Positions 45,701 to 58,320 of a DNA stretch of 64,000 nucleotides are shown here, piece by piece. The position numbers and the translations under genes were made by a program. The notes under the pieces were generated by a model that did not search any database, was not told the origin of the DNA, and saw nothing but the letters and a program-made list of their open reading frames with translations. Origin of the DNA: Sipunculus nudus (lineage: Eukaryota; Annelida; Sipuncula; Golfingiida; Sipunculidae); assembly GCA_026874595.1 (NCBI GenBank), contig CM049318.1, forward strand, positions 13,311,241-13,375,240. Reading direction: 5' to 3'. Numbering within the stretch: position 1 is the first letter of the stretch; each line of letters starts with the position of its first letter.

Positions 45701-46469
45701 TATATATATACAATCTCTTTATTTAAGAAAACGTTATCCACAGAAAATAATACACAAAGAAAAAGGAAACGTATCGTTCATATGTATCGGATATCGGTTT
45801 AAGTGTATCGCTATACGTAGCGCACCTGAACAGGCTGACCGATACCCAGCACTACTGATAGTCATAACCTCTAATGATTTAATTAGTGGTGTAGAAATGT
45901 GGCTTTAACTGTTTGATGTTTGCCCTGTTCATGTTATCACGGAGGACAAATTGCGCATAACAACAGATCTTGAACCTGTTCATGCTACACTCAGAAGTGA
46001 TGATGAAGAGATCTTAAGCTGTGTACACATTGATCCGATTTTCCGGCAACGACGATCCGGCAACTACATTGCGGCAACGGCAAAAATAATAATCGGCTGA
46101 ATGAAAATTCACTGAAGTGTTTATATGCGTACAGTGCTGCCACGAAAATGCGGTGCGACTATCCGGATATTTTTTCTAATCGGTTTGTAAGCGATTTTCA
46201 GCCGTTGCCGGACATAATCGTACGACGCCATTCCTATACAATGACGTCATTACTACAATGTAGGGGCATTCTCCCCAAGCACTGTAGTTGTTAGAACACT
46301 AAGATGCTCCAAAAAGGCAAAATGTCGGCTAAATGAGTAAAAACGGTAAGGTAGAACTGTCTAGATACACGAAAATAAAATCTAAATAACTATTGTTTTT
46401 TTAATAAATTCCAAGACGTTATTTTCTGTCATCGTCCTTGATTAATAAAATTGGACCCAGTATAACCCT
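42787..46469. other. Intergenic with several repeat ends
   Basis: Contains ACTAGCTGATAGCCCCGGTATACCGGGC at about 42951 (a hairpin CCCGGTATACCGGG common at ends of dispersed repeats), a (GT)n tract at about 44255-44280, and CAGTAAAACCTCGTTGTGTC at 44939-44958, which resembles the start of a Tigger/pogo-type transposon end. Sequences near 46030-46210 contain partly self-complementary CCGGCAAC/GTTGCCGG strings, a likely small MITE. No gene is supported. Confidence 0.45.
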
Positions 46470-46772
46470 TTACTTCTTCATCTTGTCAGCACAATAATTT
46501 AAGGCAAAGCCAATACCTAGAAGGATATCGTCGCCCTGGAGACCCATCGTGTTAGACAACACATATCCTGTTATGGTGTTCACCCAAATTTCTTTGCCGT
46601 AGCCGTCATTGGGTATCGGAATGGTCATCTTCATAACCTTTTTTTATTTCCGTCCAAAAAGGACAGTCCAAAAATCAGTGTCAATATATGCTGCGAGAGC
46701 CTGTTCTATGAGTATGGTTTCGCCGCCGCCGCAAATATGTTGATAGGAGGAAATGATTTTAATCTCTAACAT
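46470..46772 (-). pseudogene. 100-residue reading frame broken by one TAA
   Basis: An ATG at 46770-46772 opens 42 codons, a single TAA follows (46644-46646), and the same frame then runs 57 codons to a TAA at 46470-46472. Both halves look like folded protein (Trp, Gly, Asp and Tyr in balanced numbers, no low complexity); the second half includes I-W-V-N-T-I-T-G. A short related string, V-N-T-I-T-G, also occurs in a minus-strand frame at about 43395-43415, which could be a decayed relative. The stop lies in an A-rich run (AAATAAAAAAAGG), so a sequencing or slippage error is conceivable. Family not recognised. Confidence 0.35.
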
Positions 46773-47101
46773 TCGAATATATATTAAGTTTCCTTGATTC
46801 TTATAATTTTTTAAATGAATAAATTAAAATTAGAAATCTGAATTACAACTTATTGAATTATATATTATTTTATTATATACATAGAAATTATCTAAATATA
46901 ACATCATTTAAAAATTAAAACTGCGATTAATTTATATATTGTTTTCCAGAATAATGTTCGTCAAAAGAGGGCGCTAGAAACAGTCATCGAGATGCGCTTA
47001 TCTCCGAACAGGGGCGACATGTAATGGCCATTTCATACACCATCCTGCTGATCTGGTGACAAACCGTGCATGGTTCGAGGGTAAATTCTGCTGACAAAAT
47101 C

Positions 47102-47555
47102 GGGCTTTCACATATTCACGGATAGCAACACGGATAATTCCGGATCATCGTTCCGGGATCATCCGTGTTAACTCCGTCATCACCGTGTAAACTCCGGCAT
47201 CACCGTGTTAACACCGTGTTGCATCCATAGTGATCCTTGGCGCACCGGCATGTTCGGAGAAAAAATTAAACCTGCACAATTTTTCGTCCCGGAGTACAGG
47301 GATGAAAAATCACCGTATCACTCCTTGTAGGCACCGTGCACCTCCGTCTAGCCACTGTATACATCTGGGAGTCACCGTATAGCCACCGGGAGCTCCATAT
47401 TGAGACCGGATCTTTCTGGGTGCAAGTTTAAGTTTTTTTTCCGATCATGCTGGTGCACCAAGGATCACACGAAATCGCGCTGCTGTCCCCGGTTTACCAC
47501 GGATTAAGGTCCGGGGTGATCCCTGTTGCTATCCGTGAATGTGTGAAAGGGGCTT
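47102..47555. mobile_element. MITE with roughly 35-bp inverted ends
   Basis: Left end GGGCTTTCACATATTCACGG continuing GATAGCAACACGGAT; right end GATCCCTGTTGCTATCCGTG continuing AATGTGTGAAAGGGGC, an imperfect complement. The interior of about 450 bp has many CACCGTGT and TCCGGG strings and no coding frame. No clear target duplication is seen, so I do not assign a superfamily. Confidence 0.65.
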
Positions 47556-48657
47556 GAGGGCTTAGGTTTGCCCGTTCCAGTGACACACAGAATTATTCAT
47601 TATTGGCAAAAGTTCACTTAATGACAGTTTTTTACACAGTCATGATAATGCTTGCAGTTATGTAGGGAGAGGATTGGATAACTGATTGATATAATGGCAC
47701 AGTGGCTTGCTGTGATTCAGAGGAGAGAATTTTTATATTGGAAGAAGAGGAAGAGGGGATAATGGATTGTTGTTGCAATGGTAGAGATTAATTACAAATG
47801 TAAGCGGTTAACTACAAATGGAGGTTTGCTGTAAGATTTGGCTATCAACATTTTAATATTGTTATTATTATTATTTTATATTCATATTCTGTTTATTTTG
47901 CCTTAAAACGCTTTGTTTTATCAATAAATTTTAATACCTGATTAAATAGTTTAGTGTTGTATTCTTGGTCTTTTTCTACAACTCCAAATAGTAATGTTTG
48001 GACAGGTAAGTATACTGGTAAGTATATATAGTCATTCCTATAGGCAGTGAAGAGAGGACATTGCAGTAAGAAATATTTTCCATCTTCTATTTGGTTACCG
48101 CTTTGACAAGACTTGTTCTCAGATAGATGACGTAGAAACAGGGTCGGTTATGTTTTAGCATAAACAGCGAAAACGTGCGTGTACGCATTCATGCAAGCAT
48201 TGTAGTTTTAAAAAAACCGCACTTTTTCGGCCACAAACAACAAGCGTCCGAGAAACTGGATTTATTTTGAAATCAAAATATATAATGTTTGATGTGGGGG
48301 ATAAAATTGACGAGGGCAGTGCCGCAGACCCCAACCTCTTTTTTTTTTTGCCTTATATACATTTTTTTTGTACAATAACAACTCGGGTAAAAAATTAAGG
48401 CATAAGAATTGCTTGAAGACCCTATGAAACTAAGTATTGAATAACACTCACACAAATGATAACTTATCTGAAGAAGTATCGAAAAACAAAATCCAATCCG
48501 GCATTCATAATAAATCCATATTGTTCCGATCCGGCAAACATAATAAATCCATTAATAATTAATATATATATATATATATATATAGATATATATATATATA
48601 TAGAAAGAGTTAAATATGTCACTCAGAGACGCTGAAAAAGGTATATATATATATGTA

Positions 48658-48689
<32 letters not shown>

Positions 48690-49120
48690 CACACACAAAG
48701 TCATCCCCCCACCCTGAAAGAAAAAATGACGCCACTAGGGAGAGATCTGTGCGGGGAACGCCAGTCGATATCGGGGACGGTTTTCACTCGCAACAATGGG
48801 GCGGACAGTTACAGGACCGGACAATCTGTTCATTATAGCGGGGTGTCCGAGGGACTCGGGGCCCACGAGATCCGGCTGCGGCCACACTTAGGAGACCCAA
48901 GTATGGGACGTAATCTACCATGAAAGCCGGTATTTTTCATCTAATATTTGATCTTACATAGATGTTATATGTGAATATAATTTATAGCTACCGGTTGTTG
49001 TGCTTTAACTTTAAGTTAATGCGACAGCGACGAACTTCCGCTTTATTTGTAATCAAATGAGAACCATTTCTAATCACTACATATTTTTCAGGCTGTTTCG
49101 CCTGAGTAATAAACTAAACT
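47556..49120. other. Intergenic with microsatellites
   Basis: AT-rich DNA with (TA)n patches at about 48563-48602 and 48642-48690. I see no gene apart from the small frame at 48726-48923. Confidence 0.45.
48726..48923 (+). CDS. Small GC-rich reading frame of unknown function
   Basis: A 65-codon frame from ATG that is markedly more GC-rich than its surroundings, directly after a (TA)n tract. It is rich in Gly, Arg and Ser with no hydrophobic core and no motif. More likely part of an inserted repeat than a gene. Confidence 0.15.
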   Translation: MTPLGRDLCGERQSISGTVFTRNNGADSYRTGQSVHYSGVSEGLGAHEIRLRPHLGDPSMGRNLP

Positions 49121-49321
49121 GGGCCCGGTATCTCGAAGCCATCGGTAGCATAACGAGAGCTTAACGAACTAGGAATCTGTTCGTTAATCTTAATTCCAGT
49201 ATCTCGAAGCTTTCGTTAGTTGGGCCGGTATCTCGAAGCTATCGGAAAGGTAACGAGCGCTTAACGAACGCGGAATCTGTTCGTTAACTTTACCTACCGT
49301 ATCTCGAAGCTTTCGTTAGTT
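49121..49321. repeat. Left subterminal repeat of the Harbinger element, two 101-bp units
   Basis: The terminal unit starting at 49121 is repeated from 49222 with substitutions. Each unit carries TATCTCGAAGC at both of its edges plus CTTAACGAAC and GAATCTGTTCGTTAA, giving four TATCTCGAAGC sites. The right end has two complementary sites (near 61666 and 61747). These are good candidates for binding sites of the transposon's own proteins. Confidence 0.75.
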
Positions 49322-50544
49322 TATTTTCTTTTGTCTCGTTAATAGCGGACGGTCGGGGGCATCCGTTAGGGCTTCGAAAAGAAAAACCTGAGGGATCAGA
49401 GGTCACACACTTTATTTATAACACAAGTTTGGCGGCAACAAGCAAACTGTGACCAAGAAAAACAGTTGTGCTTCACTCACCCAAGGTCCTTGGAAATGAG
49501 TTGGTAAACATTTTGTTTAAAATTTAGAAATTAAATGTTAGTAATATTGCATGTTTATGATAAGTCATGCCCAATAAACGTATAGGGACTTTATAAAAAA
49601 TATATAACTTTTTGGATGGCGTTTATTTTACAAAGATCGCAGCCGTCAATTAACCCGATACGCTTTACTTCTCTTTCTTTTAAACCCACTTTCTCTTTAA
49701 AATCTTAATAATTATGTGAAGGGGCTATTAAATGACACGTTTAAAGGTTTATATGTGCAAGCATATATTCATAAATATATACAAATCGTATTCATGGAGA
49801 GTGGACGATTAAAGACCGCACTGAATTATATTGCAAACATTGAATAAAAATATTCCACTGCCCGATGAAATTTTCTTGTTGCAGTTGTCGAGGCATTAAA
49901 ATATTTTTTTACACATGAAATTGAAACCATGTCGACCATACGTAGAATTTCGAGCAAAAGGCATACAGTTCAAAGACAACACCACATCATATTCCCTCTT
50001 TCCTTTATTGCAAAAAGAATACAAAATTACAAATTGTTATATATTATAGGTGGCAATATAAACCCCCTCCATCTGACCAGCAGATTATCATAAACTGAAT
50101 TAAAATAATAATTAAAAAAAAAAGTTTTTCTCCTGTTTTCACTGAACAGTGCTTAACTCCTAATCTTGCTTCTGAAAGAAAAGGCTCACCTATACTCTCT
50201 TGAACCAGTAAATGTAGAGTAAAACATTTGTTACCCTTTTATGAAATATAAAAGGAACCATTCTTAAAATGATTGTCTTAACCTTACATTTTGATCAAAA
50301 TCATTCCGAAACACATTTTGAAAACAAGCATATACCAGTATAACAAAAGTTTTTTTTTTCTCCAACACCTTATACAATTTAGCAACTTGATTAAATTAAC
50401 CATGGATGACTCTTTTATTGTTATCTTTCTTCTTAAAGCTTTAACGTTTTAAGGCATATTCTAACAGCCCAAAAAATTTAAAATTAATAATCTCAACTTA
50501 GTTCAACAATATACTTACAAAGATACTTGTCATGAAATACATAC

Positions 50545-50584
<40 letters not shown>

Positions 50585-51174
50585 CAATTTCTGCCAAATT
50601 AAAAAAAAAATTACAGGTTCTAATTATGCTTTATTTTACTTGGTGAAGGGCATCAAGTACGCAACAAGGTATACACAATAGTAGCCACTGACATGAGTGA
50701 ATAAGATTCCTGCACGTTTGTCGCATCATAAACATTTTGTTGATAAATTAAGTTAAAAAAAACAGCTTTCATAAATGTTTAATACAAGAAACCTCTGTTT
50801 CAAATGAACTGATTAAAGTAGCCCAGGCATTACAGATGCATTTAACATTTTGATATTCATGATAAAGTTTATAAATCTTTATGAACAATTTTCTGTACCA
50901 AAAAAACTGACTGACATTCAACAGAAAGAATAGTTTAGTCTCATATTACAGTACTATAAATTTGTGCCGTTTTCTTTCTACTGAGTGAACATGCATGCCT
51001 TTGACACTGTGAAAATGCAGTTATCCATTTCTGCAGTATTATCAGCTACTCTCAACAAGAGATATATGTAGGCCTAAATGTTTTATAAAAATACTTGAAC
51101 CCCTATTTAAAAATTACCAAATTCAAGAAATAAATAACATTTCAATCTTCACTATAGTTACGTTTATCAAGTTC
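49322..51174. other. Harbinger interior, non-coding left part
   Basis: AT-rich DNA between the left end and the F-box gene, with a (TA)n tract at 50550-50581. On the minus strand it would serve as the 3' flank of the F-box gene. No reading frame is supported. Confidence 0.5.
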
Positions 51175-51861
51175 TCAAACATATCTAATTGCACATTCTG
51201 GGTACAACTGGCCCAACCTCTTCAAATGACATTTGGTAGCTTGATTTAGGGAAATATCAATGCTTTTCACTTTGGGATGGCTTCCCAAGAACCACTCTAG
51301 TTCCTTGTGTGTGAACAAAATATCACGAGCTACCAGTGTTTCAAGTACTGGGCACACTGACACAAGAGTTTCTGCTTTCACTGCTGTAAATGAAACATCT
51401 AAATATTTAAGAGGAAGATTTAAAAGAACTTTGAAATCTACATCTACAAGTGTACTGCAGTCAGCAATAATCAAATGAGTCAAAGCCTGCTGCTCGTACA
51501 AAAAACCAATGCTTGAGACCCATAAGCCTGAAATGTCCAAATATGTGAGTTTCTTAATATTGACAAAATATTTGAAAAATATAAGATCTAAACATGGCGT
51601 GTTGATAACAGTTTCTAGGTAAGGCAGTGATAGTTTTTGCATGCTGGGTAGATGGAATAAGACATCTTCCAGTTCACTCTGAGTGATGCATAAAGGGCCA
51701 TCTACAGAATCTAATGACACAAGTTTCCACACCCGTGTTGTACTATGAACAGCTGTATGTAACTGACTTGAAACGGCAGCTACAGCAAGAATATCTGCTA
51801 AGTCCAAATAGCTGCAGATTTCCTCTATCACTTCAACTGGAAGGTTGCATAGTGACACCAT
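51175..51861 (-). CDS. F-box/LRR-like protein inside the Harbinger element
   Basis: 228 residues from the ATG at 51859-51861, in good context (caccaatATGG) and 13 bases after a TTTTAG acceptor-like site at 51875-51880, so an upstream non-coding exon is likely. Residues about 6-46 (LPVEVIEEICSYLDLADILA and on through R-V-W) form an F-box, the Skp1-binding motif of SCF ubiquitin ligases. The rest is a series of leucine-rich repeat-like segments (for example LTYLDISGLW, LKYLDVSF, VKSIDISLN) about 25-27 residues apart, the usual substrate-recognition part of FBXL proteins. It is co-oriented with, and about 240 bp downstream of, the transposase gene and lies inside the inverted ends. Open with no break. 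Either captured cargo or a host gene engulfed by the element. Confidence 0.8.
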   Translation of the reverse strand: MVSLCNLPVEVIEEICSYLDLADILAVAAVSSQLHTAVHSTTRVWKLVSLDSVDGPLCITQSELEDVLFHLPSMQKLSLPYLETVINTPCLDLIFFKYFVNIKKLTYLDISGLWVSSIGFLYEQQALTHLIIADCSTLVDVDFKVLLNLPLKYLDVSFTAVKAETLVSVCPVLETLVARDILFTHKELEWFLGSHPKVKSIDISLNQATKCHLKRLGQLYPECAIRYV

Positions 51862-52101
51862 ATTGGTGGATATCCTAAAAGTACACATTTCAGATTATTT
51901 TTTATCTAACATCATTATATTATTTTAATTTCTGGAGAACATCACACACTAGGATACATTCATAAGGTTTTTCAATGATTCAAAGCAAAATTCTCCTTTG
52001 CACTACCTTCATAATTTAATGACTGAATACAAGGCTGTGTTCTGTACCTTAAATTCCAACTGCAAACAAAGAACTGCAACATTTAATCACTTGCCGAAGT
52101 A

Positions 52102-53157
52102 TTACTCTGCACTGAAGTATGTATTAATCAAATGCGTTCTTGTTTGTACACCATCGACTGGATTGTGACCTTCGTAGATTTGTTCATCTGCATCCTCTAT
52201 TACTGTTACATCAGACATTAAAGGTATGCGCCGATCTATACAAATATTGTGGAGGATTGCAGTGGCAATGATGATACGACAACACCGCACTGGAGAATAC
52301 ATCATATTCCCCCCTGATTTGTCCAAGCACCTAAAACGACTCTTCCAAACTCCAAAGGCCCTCTCTACAACACACCGGGTCTTTTTATGGGCCTTGTTGT
52401 ACTTTCTGTCAGCAGGCGTGACTGGATTTAGCAATGGGGTTAATAACCAAGGTCTGCATGGATAGCCACTGTCCCCTAAAAGCCACATATTCTGTGGCAG
52501 TGTTCCACTTTCAAATTGTATTGACAAATCACAGTTATTCCATATAAAGGAATCATGGGTACTACCTGGCCATTTTGCCACCAAATTTATAAATTTTAAA
52601 TCAGCATCCATGATTCCTTGTACATTAAGTGCATGATAACCTTTCCGACTAACATATACATGTTCATCTTCTGATGGACCTTTGATTGGGATCAAACTCC
52701 CATCTATGACCCCTATCACACGAGGAAAAGCAGCTATTTCAAAAAAGGCTTTTCTGATGTTGGTGCGTTCCTCTAATGTTTTAGGAAAAGACACATGATG
52801 CCCTACTTGTTGCAGTAATGCTAGCGTTACTGCATTTATACTTCTTGAGACACTCATTTTTCCAACATTATAAGCATCACCTGTTGCTGTCTGAAAATTC
52901 CCAGTTGCATAATAGCGCAAAGCAATTAAAATTTGCAAGGAAACGGGCAAAGATTGCGATCTTCTAGTAGGTCTCTGCAAATGTATATTCAACTCATGAC
53001 ACAAATGCAAAATGGCTGGTCTATCAAGCCTATATCTTGCAACAAGTTCTGAATCTTGCATAAAATCTAATGGGTTTGAACGATCTCTAAAAACTCTTTC
53101 GACCCTATGCCTGCGATGCCTTTGATTTCTTATGAGCTCAACATAGACCACTGCCAT
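52102..53157 (-). CDS. Harbinger transposase (HARBI1-like, DDE)
   Basis: 351 residues from the ATG at 53155-53157 (context agaagcATGGc). It contains the PIF/Harbinger DDE nuclease core (DDE_Tnp_4 type): first Asp in GVIDGS (D152), second in LGDSGYP (D229), and the Glu in VVERAFGVWK (E265), each in its conserved setting. An N-terminal helical region (about 30-110) with S-L-P-V-S-L-Q-I-L-I-A-L-R-Y-Y-A fits the family's HTH-like part. Length is typical (about 350). No stop or frameshift and all catalytic residues present, so it may be active, though its DNA-binding partner gene in this copy is broken. HARBI1-like host genes look similar, but the flanking inverted ends favour a transposon. Confidence 0.96.
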   Translation of the reverse strand: MAVVYVELIRNQRHRRHRVERVFRDRSNPLDFMQDSELVARYRLDRPAILHLCHELNIHLQRPTRRSQSLPVSLQILIALRYYATGNFQTATGDAYNVGKMSVSRSINAVTLALLQQVGHHVSFPKTLEERTNIRKAFFEIAAFPRVIGVIDGSLIPIKGPSEDEHVYVSRKGYHALNVQGIMDADLKFINLVAKWPGSTHDSFIWNNCDLSIQFESGTLPQNMWLLGDSGYPCRPWLLTPLLNPVTPADRKYNKAHKKTRCVVERAFGVWKSRFRCLDKSGGNMMYSPVRCCRIIIATAILHNICIDRRIPLMSDVTVIEDADEQIYEGHNPVDGVQTRTHLINTYFSAE

Positions 53158-55234
53158 GCTTCTGAAACTGTACACATCAAATGAATGTGTTTAACAAAAG
53201 AACTTTACATCTCCAAGTGTACATACACATTTCATTATTCTGATTATTTTTGAGGAAGTGGAACCATAGGAAGGTCTGGTATATAAATGAAAATATCTAT
53301 AACTAAAGATCCATACAACTATGAACAAAGTAATCTTAAAAAAACAGGAGAAATCTCCATATGATGAGACACACTGATATGCTTATTTTGTTTTAAAATG
53401 AATTACTAGCTCTGTTGACGAGTGCAGTCAGTAATCAACCAAAAAACAGATGAAACATAAAACCTCATCTTTCTCTTTAGTACTCAATTGGCAAAAATTT
53501 TCTAATGCCATCTGCTAAAAAAGAGTAAAACTTATATGCCCTAACCTTCATATCACTTTATACTGCATACCACTCAGATCATCCGTGTAGGTAAGGGGAT
53601 CATCAGCAACACGTGTTGCCGAGGAATTAGCTGAGTGATCATACAAATTAATTTGTCCCTGTTGTCTGAACTGCATTTCTTGTTCTTTAAAAGAAAGTAA
53701 TTTATGAAGCTGGTGCAGGATTCCTATTTCTAAATTTAGACGTCGTTTATCCAGGTGAAGGCGCTCTCTCTCAATTCTTACCAGAACTGAAGATTCTGTT
53801 TGGGTTTTGTCAGGCTTTTTCAATCCTTTATTACTTGTGGATGAGGTTGACTCTGTTTCAGATGGACCTTTGTGATGCTCAGTATCTGCAGGCTGATGAT
53901 TGATAGACTGGCTGTCTTCTTCGAGCTGAGTCTCGTCTGCTGTAGTATTTATTGGCTGACCTAGTCCATCTGCACTGTAAAAAATGAAAAAAAGTAAAAA
54001 TAGGTCATTTTCAAATACTGTAATACAAGGACAATCAAGGATGAAAACTGATCTGGGAAAAAGAATTGATGTATATTCAACATTATTATAGCCCTGAAAA
54101 TATACACGCTGCTTGAATGCAAGGACATAGAATAGTCAGTTAGTTATTTGTAACATCCCAGCATGTACTTCATTTCTTACTTCTGGATGATCTGTTACAG
54201 TTTTATTTTAGGCTGTATGGTGGACCTTTCAAAAGCTTGATGATCTAAATCTGATGCATGTCAATTTTGAAAATCGACTCAAAAGTTTTGAAGGGTTTAC
54301 AGAGTTAAGCACTGAGAATAATACTCACTGGAATAAACTGATATAAAGAAAGCTTTATATGTCACAAATTGAATGAAAATATGTTAAGTATAGGCATCAT
54401 CATAAAGCATACAAACTGCATCCCAGAATTTCTTTAACTTGGAAGAATATCAATTTATAGTAACACATTCTCGTTTTACAAATACTCCATATTTTACAGT
54501 GAATGTCCTATAGAAACAACACAGAACATCCAACTTTATTTTACATTAGTGTTATCTACTTGATTTTGCAATGAAAAGGACATTTTCTATCATTTACCCT
54601 TGTTATGTACATTTAATGAAACCTCTGTTATAAAATACAGGAAATATTGGAGGCTGGAGACCAAACCCTATGGCACTGCTGAAAAAGAATCCAGATACTA
54701 CTTCGAGGAACTGCTACAGACATGAACAACATTCCACTTCCAACCATTTGAAATATTTTGCAATTATATTGCACTCAACCTATGTGCTGTTTTCTGAGCT
54801 TACAAACAGTTACAGAGTTTAAATCGATTATATCTTATATTTTTGATTGACCTCTTATCTCTGTGTACAGAGACTGTTATATCAGAAAGAAAAATATACA
54901 ATCTGAAATGATATATAAGAGAATTCACTTGAAAATGGAGTACCTCATTTCCAGATCCTCATCAGGAGCAATCAAGCTGAAGCTTCCTGCTCTGTCATTT
55001 TCTGCTGATGTCTGACTGTCTGTAAAAAAACACAAGAAACTGATATGTTTTAATATGGTGACTTTCTCAACTAAGACATCTCCTAATTTAATAGAATTAC
55101 TGAATGACCAATGTGTTATTTTTTCAGGTGTCAGGTTTTCATGTAGTTCTTTTCAGGACTTCCAAGGCTGCACAGATTTATGATTCTATCCCTTATTGTT
55201 CCAGTTTGTGCCCTGCTAACAGACCAAATGTTTA

Positions 55235-58200
55235 AATAAGGGACCCATGGGTCACCGCGCTCAGCTGATCGTGATTGGACTATAAATGTTTCTCCACTGT
55301 GATACTATATCGAGTTGATAAAGCTTATGAATATCATGTACATGTTGGGCTATTATAAAGGAATGTAATGTAATATGTGAGTAAATGATAAATGAAATTA
55401 CCTGACTGATGGATTAATAGAGTCAAATAAAGTGGTTTATTTTTTATTTATTTAGGAGGGGTTGAAAATTGTGATATATTTGAGCAAATATGAATTCAAT
55501 GACAGCAGTAATAAGCAGTTGTAGAATGATGATAAAGCTATTTGTTGAAGGATCTAAAGTGTATGGTAGTCTGCAAGTGTTCAATTTGACAGATATGATG
55601 TTATGATTAACTATGCTGATGAAGTGATTAATGAATATGTGACTGTATGACACAATATCTCTTTAGTCTTGACAAGGTACATTATTGTGATGCCCACTAT
55701 GTCTACATATTACACAATATTGACATAATTTCTGGCATGTACATAGGTACCTATGGTCGAATAGTTATACAAAATATTAAAGTATGAATATATCTGATTC
55801 ATCTTGTTCTTGCTTACTGAGGCCGACTTTGGGATGCGGTTCGGAGAAGGGAAAAGTGAGGGCAGCACGAAGGTGGATGTAGAAATATTCTTTTGTAATG
55901 TTTTTCATTTATATAAGAATATGAAAAGCTAAGAGGAAAGGGGCCCTCCTACTTGGTTAAAGTAAAGTTCAAAATATATGATTGCAAACTAATACTCTGA
56001 CAAGACTGTCATGAAGAAAAACGGTAAAAGTTTTGAGATACTGTGTTGCATACGAAAATTTACAGATGGACAGGCAAGTGGACAGAATGGACTAATATCT
56101 TTATTTCACTTTCAAGAGAATAATGCATTTAAGTTTATATATAATCCTATTTTTTTAAGCAGATCCACTTTTTCCATTAAGAAGATTTTATCTGAATCAT
56201 TTTTTATTTACAGGTTTATAAATTTTTAATTAAAAAACCTGAAAATATAAGTTAAAATATTAGAATTGTTGCAAAAGTTGCAATCATTATATATACAGAG
56301 TAAAAAACATTGGGTCATATTATGCATACACATATATTTTATTATTTTTAAATCATAAATGTTTAAACTGATTTTAAAAGAAAATAATGCCACAACATGG
56401 CATCTACAAGAATAATCCTTGAATCACTATTAAAAAGTTTTGCACATTGGAGTTTTCAGGATATGCTTAATTTTATTCACCAAAATAAAATAAAAGTAAA
56501 TTTGATAAAATAAAACATCTTTTCAAATTAAGGATACACACTGTTGGTTGAATGAGGGACAAACAATATCATTGTGCTAATTACTATCCCAGTTTTAATT
56601 AATTACTGGAATTAATAGTCAATTTCACACCTGGTGAAGTTTTTACTCTTCTGAAGTAAGGAATTACTTATCTCATGAACAACCACACTTTCACACCAAA
56701 ACACCATTGTGTACACAATTAAATGTACACTTTAATCATTGTAACCCTGGTGGTTCAATACAAAATCTAAAATGTAGCATGTCCAAGAATAAAATAAAAT
56801 ACAGAAAAATTATAAAATTCATCTAGTTTATGCACCAGCTGGGGGGATGAGTGCAGGGCAGAGGGGAAGCCTGCTAGTAGTGGCCAAGCTGGGCCAAGGT
56901 AAGCTGCCTGGGGTGGGTTACATAATGCAAGTGAAGGCTGTACTACTAGGTGGGCTAGATGTAAACAACACTTGACATGAGGTATGAAAACATGAATAAA
57001 AGCTATTCTTTCCAATCAATTTCTTTTGAAAGTTCAGATTTTAAAAGATCAAATCCTTATGCATATATGCTGGGAAAATTAAATCAACAGTGCCAAAGTT
57101 GGACAAAATTTAAGGTATTGATTTTTTATTTATGCTATTAACTTGAAAAATTTGCAAAATTCAGGTTTAATTTTGGGTAAACAATTGAATCTTGATTAAA
57201 TAAAGTTATATTCCTGAAAAAATATAGGTTCAGCAATTCTCATGTTAGGTGAGTAAATATATTTCCTGATTTTTTAAAAAATTGCATTATGTTTTGGCCC
57301 ATAACTTCAAAATAATACCCAATACTGACCTAATTTTTGGTATGTTAATAGAAAATGTATAAAAAAATGTGAATACTAAATACGATCAAAAACAGATCAG
57401 TGGTTTTGATATTAGGCAGCCTTGAAGTGTAACAATGGCTTTTTTATGGAAAACAGAGTTTTTTTCCCTTAATATCTCAAAGGAACAAAGTCCTAATGAC
57501 CCAATTTTCGGTATGGTAGGAGATTTTGGGGACATCTAAAATTATGTCAACAGCCTGGGGAGCATAGAGATGTGCACTGAATGACCTACAGTCATCAAAG
57601 TGGACTGCTTGACAATGTAAGGGAATACAACAAGAGCCTCCAAAAAAAATCAATAACTAGCCTAATTTTGCAGCTTTTATTTTCAAATTTCAGATTCTAA
57701 CAGATTAAATCCTTATGTATACATGGTGTGAAAATTAAATCCACAGTACTAACAGGAAAAAAAACGTGCCATGGCCAAAGTTGGGCAAAATTTAAGGTAC
57801 AAATTTTATATTTTTGCCAATATTCAAAAAAATTTAACAAATTTTGATCTAATTTTTGGTATACAATTAAATTTTGATTAATTAAAGTTGTATTACTGGA
57901 AAAATGTCCCTACCTTTAACACTTTTGGTCTTAAGTGACCAAATATCTTCCTGATTTTTTTACAAAGTCCATTATGTTTGGGCCCATAACTTTTTTAAAT
58001 TATATAATACTGACTTAATATCTGGCATGTACATAGGAACTATATAGAGGAATATTTGTGGTAAATATGAAGAAAACCAGATGAGTGGTTTTGATATTAG
58101 GCAGTTCTGAAGTGTGAAAATAGATTCCTAATAAAAAATTGAGGTTTTTCCTTAATATCTCAAAGGAACGAAGTCCTATTGACCCAATTTTTGGCATGGT

Positions 58201-58285
58201 AGGAGATTATGGGGACATCTAACTGTATGCCGAAATTCAGATTCGTAGGTCCAACGGTGTCGAAACGTGCCAGTCTTACGGACGG

Positions 58286-58320
<35 letters not shown>

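Noticed and set aside
52226-52465. Plus-strand 79-codon frame over the transposase
   Set aside because: Antisense shadow of the DDE transposase gene.
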